Shown one piece after another: positions 55,007-64,000 of a stretch of 64,000 nucleotides of DNA. This DNA comes from Sphaeramia orbicularis (Eukaryota > Chordata > Actinopteri > Kurtiformes > Apogonidae), in assembly GCF_902148855.1 (NCBI RefSeq), contig NC_043978.1:48161408-48225407 (forward strand), read 5' to 3'. Made by a program: the position numbers and the translations under genes. Each line of letters starts with the position of its first letter. The stretch's first letter is position 1. Below the pieces are notes generated by a model. It was not told the origin of the DNA. It did no database searches and saw only the letters and a list, made by a program, of their open reading frames with translations.

Positions 55007-56877
55007 GTGAAGTGTATCCATCATTGTTGTTATCAAGGCTTTAAAAGCTAACATGTCCTGTTTTAAACTCATTGCTTATTTATACATTAAAAAAAATATA
55101 TGACGGTGAGCTGAGCTAAAGCATCATGTTATTTCCCCATATACCTGACTCTCCTTCACTTGGTCCCTCCATTCCACAGTTTCTCTTCCACAGGAGATTT
55201 CCACGGTCCCTGTCACACCTCTACCCCCGTGCATTCCCTTGCCACCTGCCCCAGTCTTTGCTTATACTCACCTGTTCCCATTCATTAATCAACACCCAAC
55301 ACGTATATATATGTACTAGTCACCTTCCCTTTGTACTCTTTCAGATTACTATGTGATCTTCTAGCCATGAATCAAAACCTGCTTCCTCATTAGCTGCATT
55401 TCCATAAAAGAGAATATGAAGAAAACTTTTGAAAAATCACAGAAAAAGTAAACGTGAATAATGTGTGTTTTCATCGGGGTGTGTAGAGGATGAACTAGGA
55501 TGTGTGGTGTTCAGAAGGTGGTGGTTGTAGTCTATGTTATGTTGGATGGTAATAAAACAAGGTGGAAAAGTACAGTATTCTGTCACTGTTTTCCAAAGAA
55601 ACACATCTTCTTGTTCTATGTTCAGACTTGGAAAGATTGTCCTGTTTCTATTTCCAACTATGTATTCACACTTAAGTCATCATTATTATCCTTGGGGTCA
55701 ATTTGACCCCATTCAGTGTTAATCATTCAAATAATAATAGTTGACTTTTTTCTTTTTGCTTCTTTTTGCTTGCTTTTTTTGCTTGAGCATCCTACATGAC
55801 GAAAACAGCACTAATGAGCACATCAAGAGGAATGACTTGCAGGCATTTATATGGTATCAGTGTCTCCAACACAACTTCCACCCACTCTCTCCAAGAAAAA
55901 GAGCCGCAAAGAACTAAAGGAAGGTAAGTCTGCCACAAAAATAGTGACATGGATATCAGTGAATAAAGAGAAAATTCAGTAACTGTATCACCCTCAAACG
56001 CTGTTCAGCCAAACAGGACAGCCACACTTTTTCAATCAAGTGGGCTCAGGGACCAAATTGACTGAAAATCAATCAATAAATCAATTTGGTTCAGGGATCA
56101 AATTGAACCAAACTGATTGAAAAAGTGCGGCTGTCATGATACAGAAAGTGGCTATATGACTCTAAAAAACAGATAAACATATTCCTTGACCCTGAAAATC
56201 TGTATCTAGTCCCTAGAATTGTTTTTATAACTGTTGTAGAACATGAGAAACACCAACAAACAGATCATGGACATCGCCATTGGCAGCCATCTTGAATTTA
56301 CGTCATGAGCTACAGATCTAATTTTGAATCTGATGGCATATTTGGATTTATCACCCCTGAAAACCTAAGGATACACACCTGATTTATAACCATGTCTAGA
56401 CCAGACCAGGAGATATAGCTATTTAAAAAAAAACAAAAAAATAAACATGGTGGGTCTGGTGGCCATGTTGGATTTAACCACCAGTGGTGTACTGCTGAGG
56501 CATTTGTCAAATTGCGTCATGTTTACTGGCTATTATCAATGCAAATTAGTGAGAAAAATCAGCATTTCACTTAATAGGCTTCTTCCAGGTAACATTTTAG
56601 GTATTTTGGTGACCAAATTTGAATTTTGCTGGGCATATTGAAATTGAGGGAAAATTTAAGATGGCCCCAGAATTTATTTTGAAGAGCATATCTCAAACTG
56701 CCAATTAGAAAATCTTGACTGGAAAAATTGGCAGTTTTGTCCTGGCCTGGACTTGTTCAATACAGGATGTAATCTGTAAATCAGTCCTTATTTTTAAGTC
56801 AAGTAAACAACTGCCAACAAATATAAAGAGAAGATAAAGAGAGATTGAGAGAAAACAGCTTTGGGAAAACATAAAAT
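55007..56877. other. Unassigned non-coding stretch
   Basis: No host gene is recognised. 55100-55370 is C/T-rich with TTCATTAATCAACACCC, wording often seen in fish repeats. 55690-56660 has repeated phrases (AGGGACCAAATTGACTG near 56050 and TCAGGGATCAAATTGAACC near 56090; two TGGTGG/GGCCATGTTGG blocks), so it is partly old repeat. Frames under 70 codons only. Confidence 0.35.
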
Positions 56878-56897
56878 GGCAGCTTGTTGGTCTAGGG
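56878..56897 (+). pseudogene. tRNA-Pro 5' fragment cut by a hAT element
   Basis: GGCAGCTTGTTGGTCTAGGG is the first 20 bases or so of the tRNA-Pro gene (compare 57720-57738), and the upstream ACAGCTTTGGGAAAAC matches the 5' flank of the Pro genes in both arrays. The hAT sequence starts immediately after GTCTAGGG, the same site as in the split gene at 25767-26556. The rest of the tRNA is missing. Confidence 0.75.
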
Positions 56898-57018
56898 CAC
56901 AGGTGTCAAACGTGGTCCAGGGGCCAAATCCAGCCCACCAAAGGGTCCAGCCCAGCCCTTGGGATGAATTTGAGAAATGCAAAAAATACACTAAGATATT
57001 AACAATCCTTTGATTTCA
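56898..57018 (-). mobile_element. hAT-type MITE fragment, same insertion site as in array 1
   Basis: CACAGGTGTCAAACGTGG then GGGGCCAAATCCAGCCCACC and AAGATATTAACAATC match the reverse complement of 26420-26539. Only about 120 bp is left, and the tRNA unit resumes directly after it. Its target position within tRNA-Pro is the same as that of the complete hAT in array 1. Confidence 0.8.
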
Positions 57019-57237
57019 TGTCATCTCTCAGATGAGAGATGACATGGGTTCACTCTGCTGCTTGTTCTTCTTGGTGGCTGGATGCTGTTCAACAAGTACA
57101 GACTTAAGCCACCAGGTGACAAAACTCTGGGACTCACAGGGCTTCTTGCCAGGCTCAGTAATAGCAGCAATTCAGTGTGCTAGATTCAAAGGACCTCTTG
57201 GTAGAGCTACCCATAAAGAATGCGTACGCAAGCTACT

Positions 57238-57310
57238 TGTTTCTGTCCGGTTTCGAATCGGGGACTTTTCGTGTGTGAGACAAACGTGATAACCACTACA
57301 CTACAGAACC
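57238..57310 (-). tRNA. tRNA-Val(CAC)
   Basis: The anticodon arm TTTGT-CTCACAC-ACGAA folds (one wobble), giving anticodon CAC. The T arm holds GATTCGAAAC, and the D arm is TAGTGTAGTGGTTATCA as in ordinary Val genes. The acceptor GGTTCTG against CAGAAAC has one mismatch. It is probably foldable, but slightly damaged. No T-run of four occurs just downstream. Confidence 0.7.
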
Positions 57311-57508
57311 TGTAGCTGACCTCATGAGCCTCCAAGCGTTACGCTGAAATCCAAACCGTACGATAAGTGATACATGTAGGTTACAATTTCTAGGGGTTGT
57401 ATGCTTTGGACTTTCCCACCTTTTTTTGATGATACCATTTTTTCTCAAATGTGCAACATTTGACTTGACTTCTGATCACAAACAAGCGTGCGACAAGGAA
57501 AATATTAA

Positions 57509-57580
57509 CTCCCCGTCGGGGAATTGAACGCCAGTCTTCTGCATGACAGGCGGAGATACTAACCACTATACTAACAAGGA
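57509..57580 (-). tRNA. tRNA-Asp(GTC), diverged
   Basis: A 72-base frame with acceptor TCCTTGT/ACGGGGA (two G-T pairs), anticodon arm TCCGC-CTGTCAT-GCAGA (one mismatch), and T loop TTCAATT. TTTT follows within about 15 bases on the minus strand. Borderline between gene and pseudogene; the T stem is imperfect. Confidence 0.55.
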
Positions 57581-57719
57581 CAGGAACAGATATAGCCCTG
57601 GCCCTTTTTTTTTTCCATCTTTCTTGTGACAGGGAAGGCTAGCACCAGGACACAATAGCCCACCACATTCATTTGGTGTGTATGCTGTCAAAAACAGCTT
57701 TGGGAAACTGAGGAAAGGT

Positions 57720-57791
57720 GGCTCGTTGGTCTAGGGGTATGATTCTTGCTTTGGATGTGAGAGGTCCTGGGTTCAAATCCCGGACGAGCCC
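57720..57791 (+). tRNA. tRNA-Pro(TGG)
   Basis: The acceptor GGCTCGT pairs fully with ACGAGCC. The anticodon arm CTTGC-TTTGGAT-GTGAG folds with two wobble pairs and shows anticodon TGG, and the T arm CTGGG-TTCAAAT-CCCGG has one wobble. The anticodon differs from the AGG of array 1. Decodes CCA/CCG proline codons. A TTTT follows about 25 bases on. Likely functional. Confidence 0.85.
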
Positions 57792-58965
57792 AAACTATTC
57801 CGTCAAAATGTATTTTGAAGCCAAACCATAGGAATTCACAGAGCTTTCTTTGGAAGCACCCCTTGAGCTTTTAACATTGTCTCAGTCACTTACTCCAGGG
57901 ACATTAAACAGTCCCTGTCAATGGCCGTTTCCAAGTAGTTTTTAACATTCTGGGCTCTGAATCCAGTGATCCAACGCTGAACCTTGGCGGAAGTTTCACA
58001 GGCCAATCATGTGGCAGAGCAAGCCATCCTCAATCAATACCCATTGCAGAAAAACTCTCCTTGTGAAGCTGGAAGTCCAAGAAGAAAATGGGGGGGGGGG
58101 GGGGGGGCGGGTTTGGAGAGTATTTATAAAGGTATTTAAGTTTTTTTGTCAGCAGTTATGGTTTCTGGGCTCACCTGGCTCTGGAATTTTGCATCATTTT
58201 TAGGTCTGTGCTACATTGATTGAGGGCCAAGGATGGTAAGTCATTGAAGAAGCACATTAGAACAGCAGCAGAAAGCAGCCTGAAAAAGGAAAAGGCATCA
58301 TTGTTCTGGACACGGCGGGAGTCTCTGAGAAACCCAAAAGTATTTTCAACTAACACAATGTCCCGGTATGTTAAAAAAATCCACAAAGAACCTGAGACAG
58401 GCTCCAGTACACCCCAAGGAAAAACTGCCAAGGGACAAGATCTAACAAAACAGTGTCCAACAGGAGAAGTCAAGCAAACCCTCCACAAACACTACTGACC
58501 TAAAACTTACACCATTTTAAACAGCCTCCCCAAGCAGTTTTCAACAAACAACTCTTCATGCCAGGACTCACCTGAGAGCAATCACAAACTCACACACAAT
58601 ACCCACTAATGACCCAGACATTGTAGGCCACCCCTCTATGACCCTGAGCACTTGAGGTCATAAACATATGGCAGAAACAAACCTCCATAGACCACTCCCC
58701 CTATAGGTTTTTAAGTCCGCTTTACCCCACCAGCACATTGAACTGATGAAGACTCTCAGATGACAGATGACATGGATTCACTCTGCCGCTTGTTCTTCTT
58801 GGTGACTGGATACTGTTCAACAAGTACAGACTTTAGCCACCACATGACGAAACTCTGGGACTCACAGGGCTTCTTGCCAGGCTCAGTAATAGCAGCAATT
58901 CAGTGTGCTAGATTCAAAGAACCTCTTGGTAGAGCTGCCCATAAAGAATGCGTACACAAGCTACT

Positions 58966-59038
58966 TGTTTCTGCCCAGTTTTGAACCGGGGACCTTTCGT
59001 GTGTGAGACAAACGTGATAACCACTACACTACAGAAAC
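58966..59038 (-). tRNA. tRNA-Val(CAC)
   Basis: Acceptor GTTTCTG/CAGAAAC is perfect. The anticodon arm TTTGT-CTCACAC-ACGAA folds, with anticodon CAC. The T arm CCCGG-TTCAAAA-CTGGG has one wobble. It is 73 bases and has no inserted base in the D arm. Best preserved Val in the window. Confidence 0.88.
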
Positions 59039-59238
59039 TGTGGCAGAACTCATGAGCCTCCAAGCGTTACGCTAAAATCCAAACCGTACGATAAGTGATA
59101 CATGTAGGTTACAATTTCTGGGGGTTGTGTGCTTTGGACTTTCCCACCATTTTTTTTGATGATGCCATTTTTTCTCAAATGTGCAACATTTCACTTGACT
59201 TCTGATCACAAACAAACGTGTGACAAGGAAAATATTGA

Positions 59239-59310
59239 CTCCCTGTCAGGGAATCAAACCCCGGTCTTCCGCGTGACAGTGGGAGATACTAGGCACTGTA
59301 CTAACAAGGA
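59239..59310 (-). pseudogene. tRNA-Asp(GTC)-like, decayed
   Basis: It aligns over 72 bases with the other Asp copies and keeps loop CTGTCAC, but the anticodon stem (TCCCA against GCGGA) has two mismatches. The T loop TTTGATT is altered. Probably inactive. Confidence 0.65.
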
Positions 59311-59456
59311 CAGGAACAGCTACACCTCTGGCCCTTTTTTTTTTTTTTCCTCCATCTTTCTTGTGACAGGAAATGCAAGAACCAGGACACAATAGCCCAC
59401 CACGTTCACTCGGTGTGTATGCCGTTAAAAACAGCTTTGGGAAATTAAGGAAAGGA

Positions 59457-59518
59457 GGCTCGTTGGTCTAGGGGTATGATTCTTACTTTGGATGTGAGAG
59501 GTCCTGGGTTCCGAGCCC
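59457..59518 (+). pseudogene. tRNA-Pro(TGG)-like, deleted T arm
   Basis: The first 50 bases match 57720-57769 (anticodon arm CTTAC-TTTGGAT-GTGAG), then the sequence jumps from GGTT to CCGAGCCC, losing about ten bases of the T loop and stem. This removes the B box, so it should not be transcribed normally. Confidence 0.8.
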
Positions 59519-59694
59519 AAACTGTTCCTTCAAATTTTTGAAGCCAAACCAGAGGAATTCATTGAGCTTTCTTCGGAAGCACCCCTTGAGCTTTTAACAT
59601 TGTCTCAGTCACTTACCCCAGGGACATAAAACAATAAAACAGTCACTGTCAGTGGCCGTTTCCAAGTAGTTTTTAGCAGTCTGTGCTCTGAATC

Positions 59695-59766
59695 CTCCCC
59701 GACAGGGAACCAAACCCTGGTTTTTCGCTTGACAGGCGCAGATACTGGCCACTATACTAATGAGGA
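59695..59766 (-). pseudogene. tRNA-Asp(GTC)-like, extra copy
   Basis: The minus strand reads TCCTCATTAGTATAGTGGCC, then GCGCCTGTCAAGCG and GGGTTTGGTTCCC. The loop keeps GTC, but the T loop and anticodon stem are altered. It follows the Pro relic directly and has no partner Val, so it is the end of the array. Confidence 0.6.
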
Positions 59767-59770
59767 CAGG

Positions 59771-60782
59771 AACAGCTACAATTCTGACCCTTTATCTTTT
59801 TTTCTCCATCTTTCTTTTCCATATACATCTGAGCATGCTCAGTGCAATCCCCGCCGCCAGCAAATACAGAGCAGTGAGTGAGACCGACTCGCTATTAAAA
59901 TAGACAGTTTTTTTTTTTTTTTTTTTACCTTTTTACTTGTTTTTTACTGTTTTTTTTGCAGTGTTGTGATTTTCCTTTACTAATTAATTAATTTATTTAT
60001 TTTTTACTGTGTTGTGACAGAGTTTTGACCATGTAGCTGCTTTTTGGAGTTCAACCAGGTGTCAAAAAGCAGCTGGACTAGTTTAGAAAAAACAAAAACT
60101 CACAGTTCATGTTCAGCATCCTAAATCTCTTGTTGATGTACATTCTCAGTGCATCATGTAGTAAAAACCTGTCAAACTTCAATTCCTCTCTCTCTTTTTC
60201 TGTTATTCCACCTGTTTTGACCCTAAATCACACAGTAAAACAAAACCATTGGTGAAAAGGAACACAAGCACATACTCACAGCAGCTTTTACAAATCTGAA
60301 ACAGACACAAATTCACAGCAGCACGTTTACCTGGAATAACGTCACAGGGGTTAAAGGGTTAATATTGGAATTACACAAAAAAAACCTTATCTCGACGACA
60401 GTGACGTCACAGATAACACAGGTCTTTGTTTCTTTGATTTGTTTGTTGCTTTCCTTTTTTTCACGCTCCAGGTATGAGTTTCAGCAGAAGTTTGCCGCTA
60501 CATCTGGTACATATGTGAGTCATATTCTATTCCTTTTAATCAGAGCAGGATTCCCTCCCTGTGGACTTAATTACATGGTTCATAATTCACGAGTGGCAAG
60601 CTCACCCGGCTCCATGAACATAACACTTGTTTCTGCCTCACAGTCTTAGTATGTTGACACAGTCATTGTTGGTTACTGATACACAGAATAATTATAATGC
60701 ACAGACCTAGTATTCCTTATGTGTCTATTAAGACTGGTGGAAAGTAACTATCCAAGTAGTGGATTTAGGTACAATCTTGAGT
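59771..60782. other. Unassigned stretch containing a candidate short exon
   Basis: Mostly unmatched sequence, with T-runs at 59908-59927 and 59990-60004. CAGCTGCTTTTTG (about 60040) and CAAAAAGCAGCTG (about 60063) form a small hairpin. The candidate exon at 60472-60514 is listed separately. No other gene-like signal. Confidence 0.35.
60472..60514 (+). other. Candidate short coding exon (unidentified host gene)
   Basis: A strong 3' splice pattern (TTTCCTTTTTTTCACGCTCCAG) precedes 43 bases that encode YEFQQKFAATSGTY in one frame with no stop, followed by GTGAGT, a strong 5' splice site. A frame in the second phase would start with one base of a split codon. I do not recognise the peptide. Chance is possible: short exon-like pairs are common, and no partner exons lie in the window that I can name. 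Confidence 0.3.
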
Positions 60783-61560
60783 AGGGCTGTGTATTGGCAA
60801 GAATCTGGCAATAAGATACAAATCACAATACTAGGATCACGATACGATATATCATGATTAGGGATGTAACGATATGAAAATTTCATATCATGGTTATTGT
60901 GACCGAAATTATCACAATTATCATTATCATCGCGTTATTGTTGAAATTGTGCTCAAAATGTTCAAAAAGTACTAATACACACACTGAAATAATTTAACCA
61001 AGTTGTATTAAAAAAAAAAAAAAAAAAAAAGCCAAATAAAATAATAGGCACAATGTACCTTCTGTTGGCAGAAATATTCAAATATTAACCCTTAGTGGTC
61101 TGAGCCTTTTTTTTTTTTTTTTTTCATTTTTCAGTCCTTTTGATTTTGCCTTTATATACTATATAAACAAATGTTTACTATACCCATGTTTGGGATCTGT
61201 TTTTTCCGCACAACTTCATCTATATTATCTGTCTATTATTTTTTCACTTTAACCTACTATGAAAACATAAAAGGACAAAAGCACAAAAAAATATATAAAA
61301 TCCGATTTGAAAAATGTTTATAATTTATTGCATAAATAACACAAAGATGCTTAACGAACCTTTTCAAAGACTTTAAAAGTGAATATTGGTTCCAGATATT
61401 AGGTATATGCAATTAAAATTGTCATAAATTAAAACTATACTCAAATATTTGACATAAAAGCATATCTTTTACAGAGGTGTTTTCTCCAGAAAAGTACGGT
61501 AATCAAACACGGTTATCATGATAATTAGAATTTAAACGGTAATACTAACTGTTGGCAATT
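60783..61560. mobile_element. hAT-like fragments, one with a TTAA insertion
   Basis: AGGGCTGTGTATTGGC and AATCTGGCAATAAGATAC (60784-60818) are the start of one fish hAT family. TTAGGGATGTAACGATATG at 60857 begins another, related to 23606-24403. Its CGATA/ATCA-rich words return at 61497-61550. A 262-bp TTAA-flanked block (61089-61350) lies between. None of the hAT ends has a verified duplication. Confidence 0.45.
61089..61350 (+). repeat. TTAA-flanked repeat (CCCTTAGTGGTCTGAG)
   Basis: TTAA at 61085-61088 and 61351-61354. It starts CCCTTAGTGGTCTGAGCC, and related sequence is at about 35254-35380. I see no inverted repeat at the right end, so the piggyBac assignment rests only on TTAA and CCC. 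Confidence 0.4.
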
Positions 61561-61862
61561 TAACCAACACCAAATTCAGTTTAAGTTAAGTCAAGATACA
61601 AGATAATGTAAATATCATCTCTGGCATTAAGAAGTGGGTGAGTGTAAGGATTATGTTTCAGCGCAGGGACATTATTTTACACCACACCATCATAATGACT
61701 TTTGCTGAAACCACAGGAAGAATGTTCTGGTATTTAATACTTAATATTATAACATCAGACACTGTCGATATCAGTTGGTTGAACTCTATTATTATTATTA
61801 TGAAAGTGTATAAATAAGTGATTTTTTTTTTTTCTTCATATTTTTTTTAATTTCCTACTTAA

Positions 61863-62917
61863 ACCCATAAAGACCAAGTGCTACTTTTGTGGTAGTTCCA
61901 AAATATTTTTTTTTCTCTATATTTAGCTTTTCTTAAGTGATTTATCGCCATTTATTACATTATTCTCTATTTTTGCATTTTTTCAGTGAACATCAAATAT
62001 TTTCTTTATTTAATTTACTGATCATGTAAATTAAAGACCTATAACAATTCAAGTTGGTGGTTATTATTTCAAAAAAAGAGAAAACTTAAGAAAAGGTGAC
62101 TTTTTCAACAAAACATATCATTAATCAAACATAAAACAATCGTCTCTATTTACTGTCATTGATCCAACTCCATGGGTTTTACTGGTGAATCAATGTTGTA
62201 GAAGAAAACAGCATATCTGATGACCATGAGAAGATGACAAACTGCATTTTACAATTATTTTCATGGATTTATAGGATTAGTGGATCAACAGGTATTAAAC
62301 ATTTAACCCTTTCATGCATGAATTATGAGAACCTTAATTAAGTTTCTTTTTTTTTTTCCTGAGTGTTTTTATTTCTCTTAAAGTATGCAAAAAAAAAAAA
62401 AAAAATGCAATTGATTTTTTATGAACCTATTTTTCATGGAGTTACAAAAATGTCCTCTCAGCTGGACACCATGCATTTGATTTTAGAAGCAAAGAAACAT
62501 GCATTTACCGATATACTGAGAAAACTACGAAATAAAAAACATTTTTAATGTTGCTAATCTGATGTTTTCTCACATTTTAACATACCTGCAAGAAAATAAC
62601 ATGCAAAAAAAACATTATTTAAAAAAACAAGCAAAACAAAACTTAATTACAGTCTAATTAAACAATTTTTTTTTTACACTCAGACACGATCAGATTTATC
62701 AAGAACAGCAAAGTTACAGTAATGGTATGAATGGCAGTGTATGAGAGGATGCATTTGCGTCCACTGTGTTGGCTGATATGGAACTAAAACAACAAAATCC
62801 ATGAATATACAAGAGAACAGCTGGAGAAGAACTGTCCACTGTAGTGACCAGTACGCATGAAAGGGTTAATATCAGCAGGTGGTTTTGGTCGCTGTTGGCT
62901 ATTTGGGTCTTCATGGG
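61863..62917 (-). mobile_element. piggyBac-like MITE, family A, split by family D
   Basis: TTAA flanks (61859-61862, 62918-62921), ends ACCCATAAAGACC and TTTGGGTCTTCATGGG. Family A is continuous from 61863 to 62302 and again from 62870 to 62917. A family D MITE sits in between at a TTAA. Confidence 0.78.
62307..62865 (-). mobile_element. piggyBac-like MITE, family D, inserted in family A
   Basis: TTAA (62303-62306 and 62866-62869) flanks it; ends CCCTTTCATGCATGAATT and TACGCATGAAAGGG. It lies where other family A copies have an uninterrupted AAACAGTTTAGATCAG-type sequence. A/T runs expand 62390-62405 and 62640-62680. Confidence 0.8.
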
Positions 62918-62921
62918 TTAA

Positions 62922-63234
62922 GGTTTTTTTTGTCTTAAAAGTGATTAAAAAGCTGGACATTAACATTGAGGATATTTATATATTCCTTCAAGAATGTGAA
63001 TGTGCATCCATGTGTGCATGAGCCAGTATTGGGACAATTAGCTGCATGTGTGGGGTATGTTTATTACCTTTGCGAAGCCTCCCCCGGTGTAAGGCAGCGT
63101 GCACAGAGATGTTCCCGCCCAGCGAGCAGCCAGAGCTGGGTCATTTGTCTGAATGGTTATCAGCCACATCCAGCAGCTCTGCCCCGCGGCTCTGTATTAG
63201 TCCATCCACAGACCATTAGGGAGTGTCAGCAGTA

Positions 63235-63271
<37 letters not shown>

Positions 63272-63526
63272 CCAGAAGAAGACCGCATTGACTGAACAAC
63301 TCAAGCCCATTTCCATCATCTCCGCTCACAGTGCCACCATTATGGCATCGTCACACCATCTAAGAGTGGGAGAATACTGCAAAAAAAAAAAAAAACTGTA
63401 TTAACACTAGTGGAGCTGAAATATAAAAGTTCCTCCTGATGGTGGGGTAAGGTTAAAAGTTTAAAAGTTAAAAGTTCATGTTAAAATGTTAAAATAAGGC
63501 TTTTGCACCTCATGAACATAGATATA
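62922..63526. other. Unique non-coding DNA with a (GT)n tract
   Basis: 63060-63230 is GC-richer than average and lacks repeats; a GT tract follows at 63237-63269. The 109-codon frame crossing it encodes Val-Cys repeats from the GT tract and is not a gene. Confidence 0.4.
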
Positions 63527-64000
63527 CAGTCTACTCTCGTTAAACCGCCCACCGTTATGCCGCCATTTTCGCTCATCGCCGACCAAAACCATTGCACAAA
63601 AATCCCCAATGCATTATTCCATTAGCTACCGCCATTTCCGCCTATCGCCATCCGCCAGCCCAGTTCCATGCACAAACAACACTTATACCATTGATTTCCC
63701 GACCGTTATACCGCCAGCGTGATTGCCATCGACTACACATAAATTTTAACAATGCACTGAAACAAACGCGCCAGACGTTGATCGCGACAAGCTACGAGTA
63801 GGTCTACGGAACGGCCACCGTTCATTTATCGCAGAACACTCAGTAGGTCAGGATGTCGGGAAGAGGACGTGGGATTAAGCCAAAGCCTCAAGATGATGGG
63901 GTGTCATTTCCCGACACGGTAAAATAATGCTTAAAATGTTTCCCCACTTTAAATGATCCCTTACAACATAACAGAATCAAGATTTATTTAGAAACGCAAT
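63527..64000 (+). mobile_element. pogo/Tigger-like element, left end (runs off the window)
   Basis: After TA (63525-63526) it reads CAGTCTACTCTCGTTAAACC, the CAGT-CTCGTTA start expected of pogo/Tigger elements. GCCGCCATTTTCGC-type words repeat at about 63540-63660 and 63710. A start codon at 63853 opens a transposase-like exon. The right end, target duplication and remaining protein are outside the window. Confidence 0.6.
63853..63927 (+). CDS. Possible first exon of a pogo/Tigger transposase (partial)
   Basis: The frame begins MSGRGRGIKPKPQDDGVSFP and ends DTVK at a stop, 63925-63927. GT at 63919-63920 would make a plausible splice donor after Asp-Thr. A basic, short N-terminal stretch could precede a DNA-binding domain, but no helix-turn-helix or DDE domain is in view. 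Assignment rests on the element ends. Confidence 0.35.
   Translation: MSGRGRGIKPKPQDDGVSFPDTVK

Larger units (their letters stand above)
57028..58753. repeat. tRNA array 2, unit C (Val, Asp, Pro)
   Basis: The unit begins CTCAGATGAGAGATGACATG and repeats at 58754 as CTCAGATGACAGATGACATG, a period of about 1.73 kb. Order is Val(-), Asp(-), Pro(+), the inverse of array 1. Spacer blocks such as GGACTCACAGGGCTTCTTGC and AGCAGCAATTCAGTGTGC match array 1 in reverse. Confidence 0.8.
58754..59770. repeat. tRNA array 2, unit D (Val, Asp, Pro, Asp)
   Basis: A partial repeat of unit C: Val(-), Asp(-), Pro(+) keep the spacing, and then a further Asp(-) follows at 59695. The last quarter deviates (CATAAAACAATAAAACAG, 59625-59640) and joins foreign sequence at about 59770. 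Confidence 0.75.

Noticed and set aside
62966-63295. A 109-codon frame with a Val-Cys run
   Set aside because: The end is a (GT)n microsatellite; the rest has no match in memory and no splice context.

Overview
The window looks like gene-poor, repeat-saturated nuclear DNA of a teleost fish. The evidence is the mix of repeats: many copies of short hAT, piggyBac-like (TTAA-flanked), CACTG-ended, PIF/Harbinger-like and mariner-derived elements, L2-type and jockey-like LINE 3' ends, long simple repeats, and eukaryotic tRNA genes with internal promoters. I recognise no complete host protein-coding gene. The long non-repetitive stretches between repeats (about 5.6-7.6, 16.6-18.2, 24.4-25.7, 40.8-42.0, 43.9-45.0, 47.6-48.6 and 52.2-53.0 kb) read like intergenic or intronic DNA, and some may be conserved non-coding sequence. 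One short candidate exon is noted at 60472-60514.

The most gene-like content is two tRNA arrays. The first (about 25.72-29.07 kb) holds two units of Pro(-), Asp(+), Val(+). The second (about 56.88-59.77 kb) holds the same kind of unit in the opposite orientation. In each array one tRNA-Pro is cut by a hAT element at the same nucleotide, which ties the arrays together as copies of one ancestor. Several tRNA copies look able to fold; others are decayed.

The rest is a layered record of transposition. Four TTAA-flanked, piggyBac-like MITE families recur: A (ends CCCATAAAGACCCA), B (CCCTGTAAAG-type ends, with GTATCA-N4-TGATAC palindromes), C (CCCTTTATA ends) and D (CCCTTTCATGCAT ends). Elements sit inside one another: B inside a block inside A near 8 kb; a mariner derivative inside a TIR element inside a hAT element near 10-11.7 kb; a CACTG element inside D near 13 kb; a 2.6-kb Harbinger-like element carrying several others inside A at 18-21 kb; a jockey-like LINE inside D inside a CACTG element at 37-41 kb; and D inside A at 62 kb. 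Several nests can be checked by target-site duplications or by comparison with empty copies in the same window.

Region by region: 0-5 kb repeats (B, hAT, C); 5-7.6 kb mostly unique; 7.6-16.6 kb dense nests; 16.6-18.2 kb unique; 18.2-21.5 kb Harbinger nest; 21.5-24.4 kb palindrome-rich DNA and a hAT element; 24.4-25.7 kb unique; 25.7-29.1 kb tRNA array 1; 29.1-40.8 kb MITEs and LINEs; 40.8-45 kb mostly unique with hAT and mariner copies; 45-47.6 kb CACTG elements; 48.6-49.7 kb a large inverted-repeat element and an (AT)n tract; 50.6-55 kb hAT, C and CACTGG elements; 55-56.9 kb unassigned; 56.9-59.8 kb tRNA array 2; 59.8-63.5 kb mixed; and from 63.5 kb the left end of a probable pogo/Tigger element that runs off the window. 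I identified no LTR retroelement, retrovirus, Polinton or CRISPR array. All family names rest on termini, target-site duplications and memory of family features, not on database searches.
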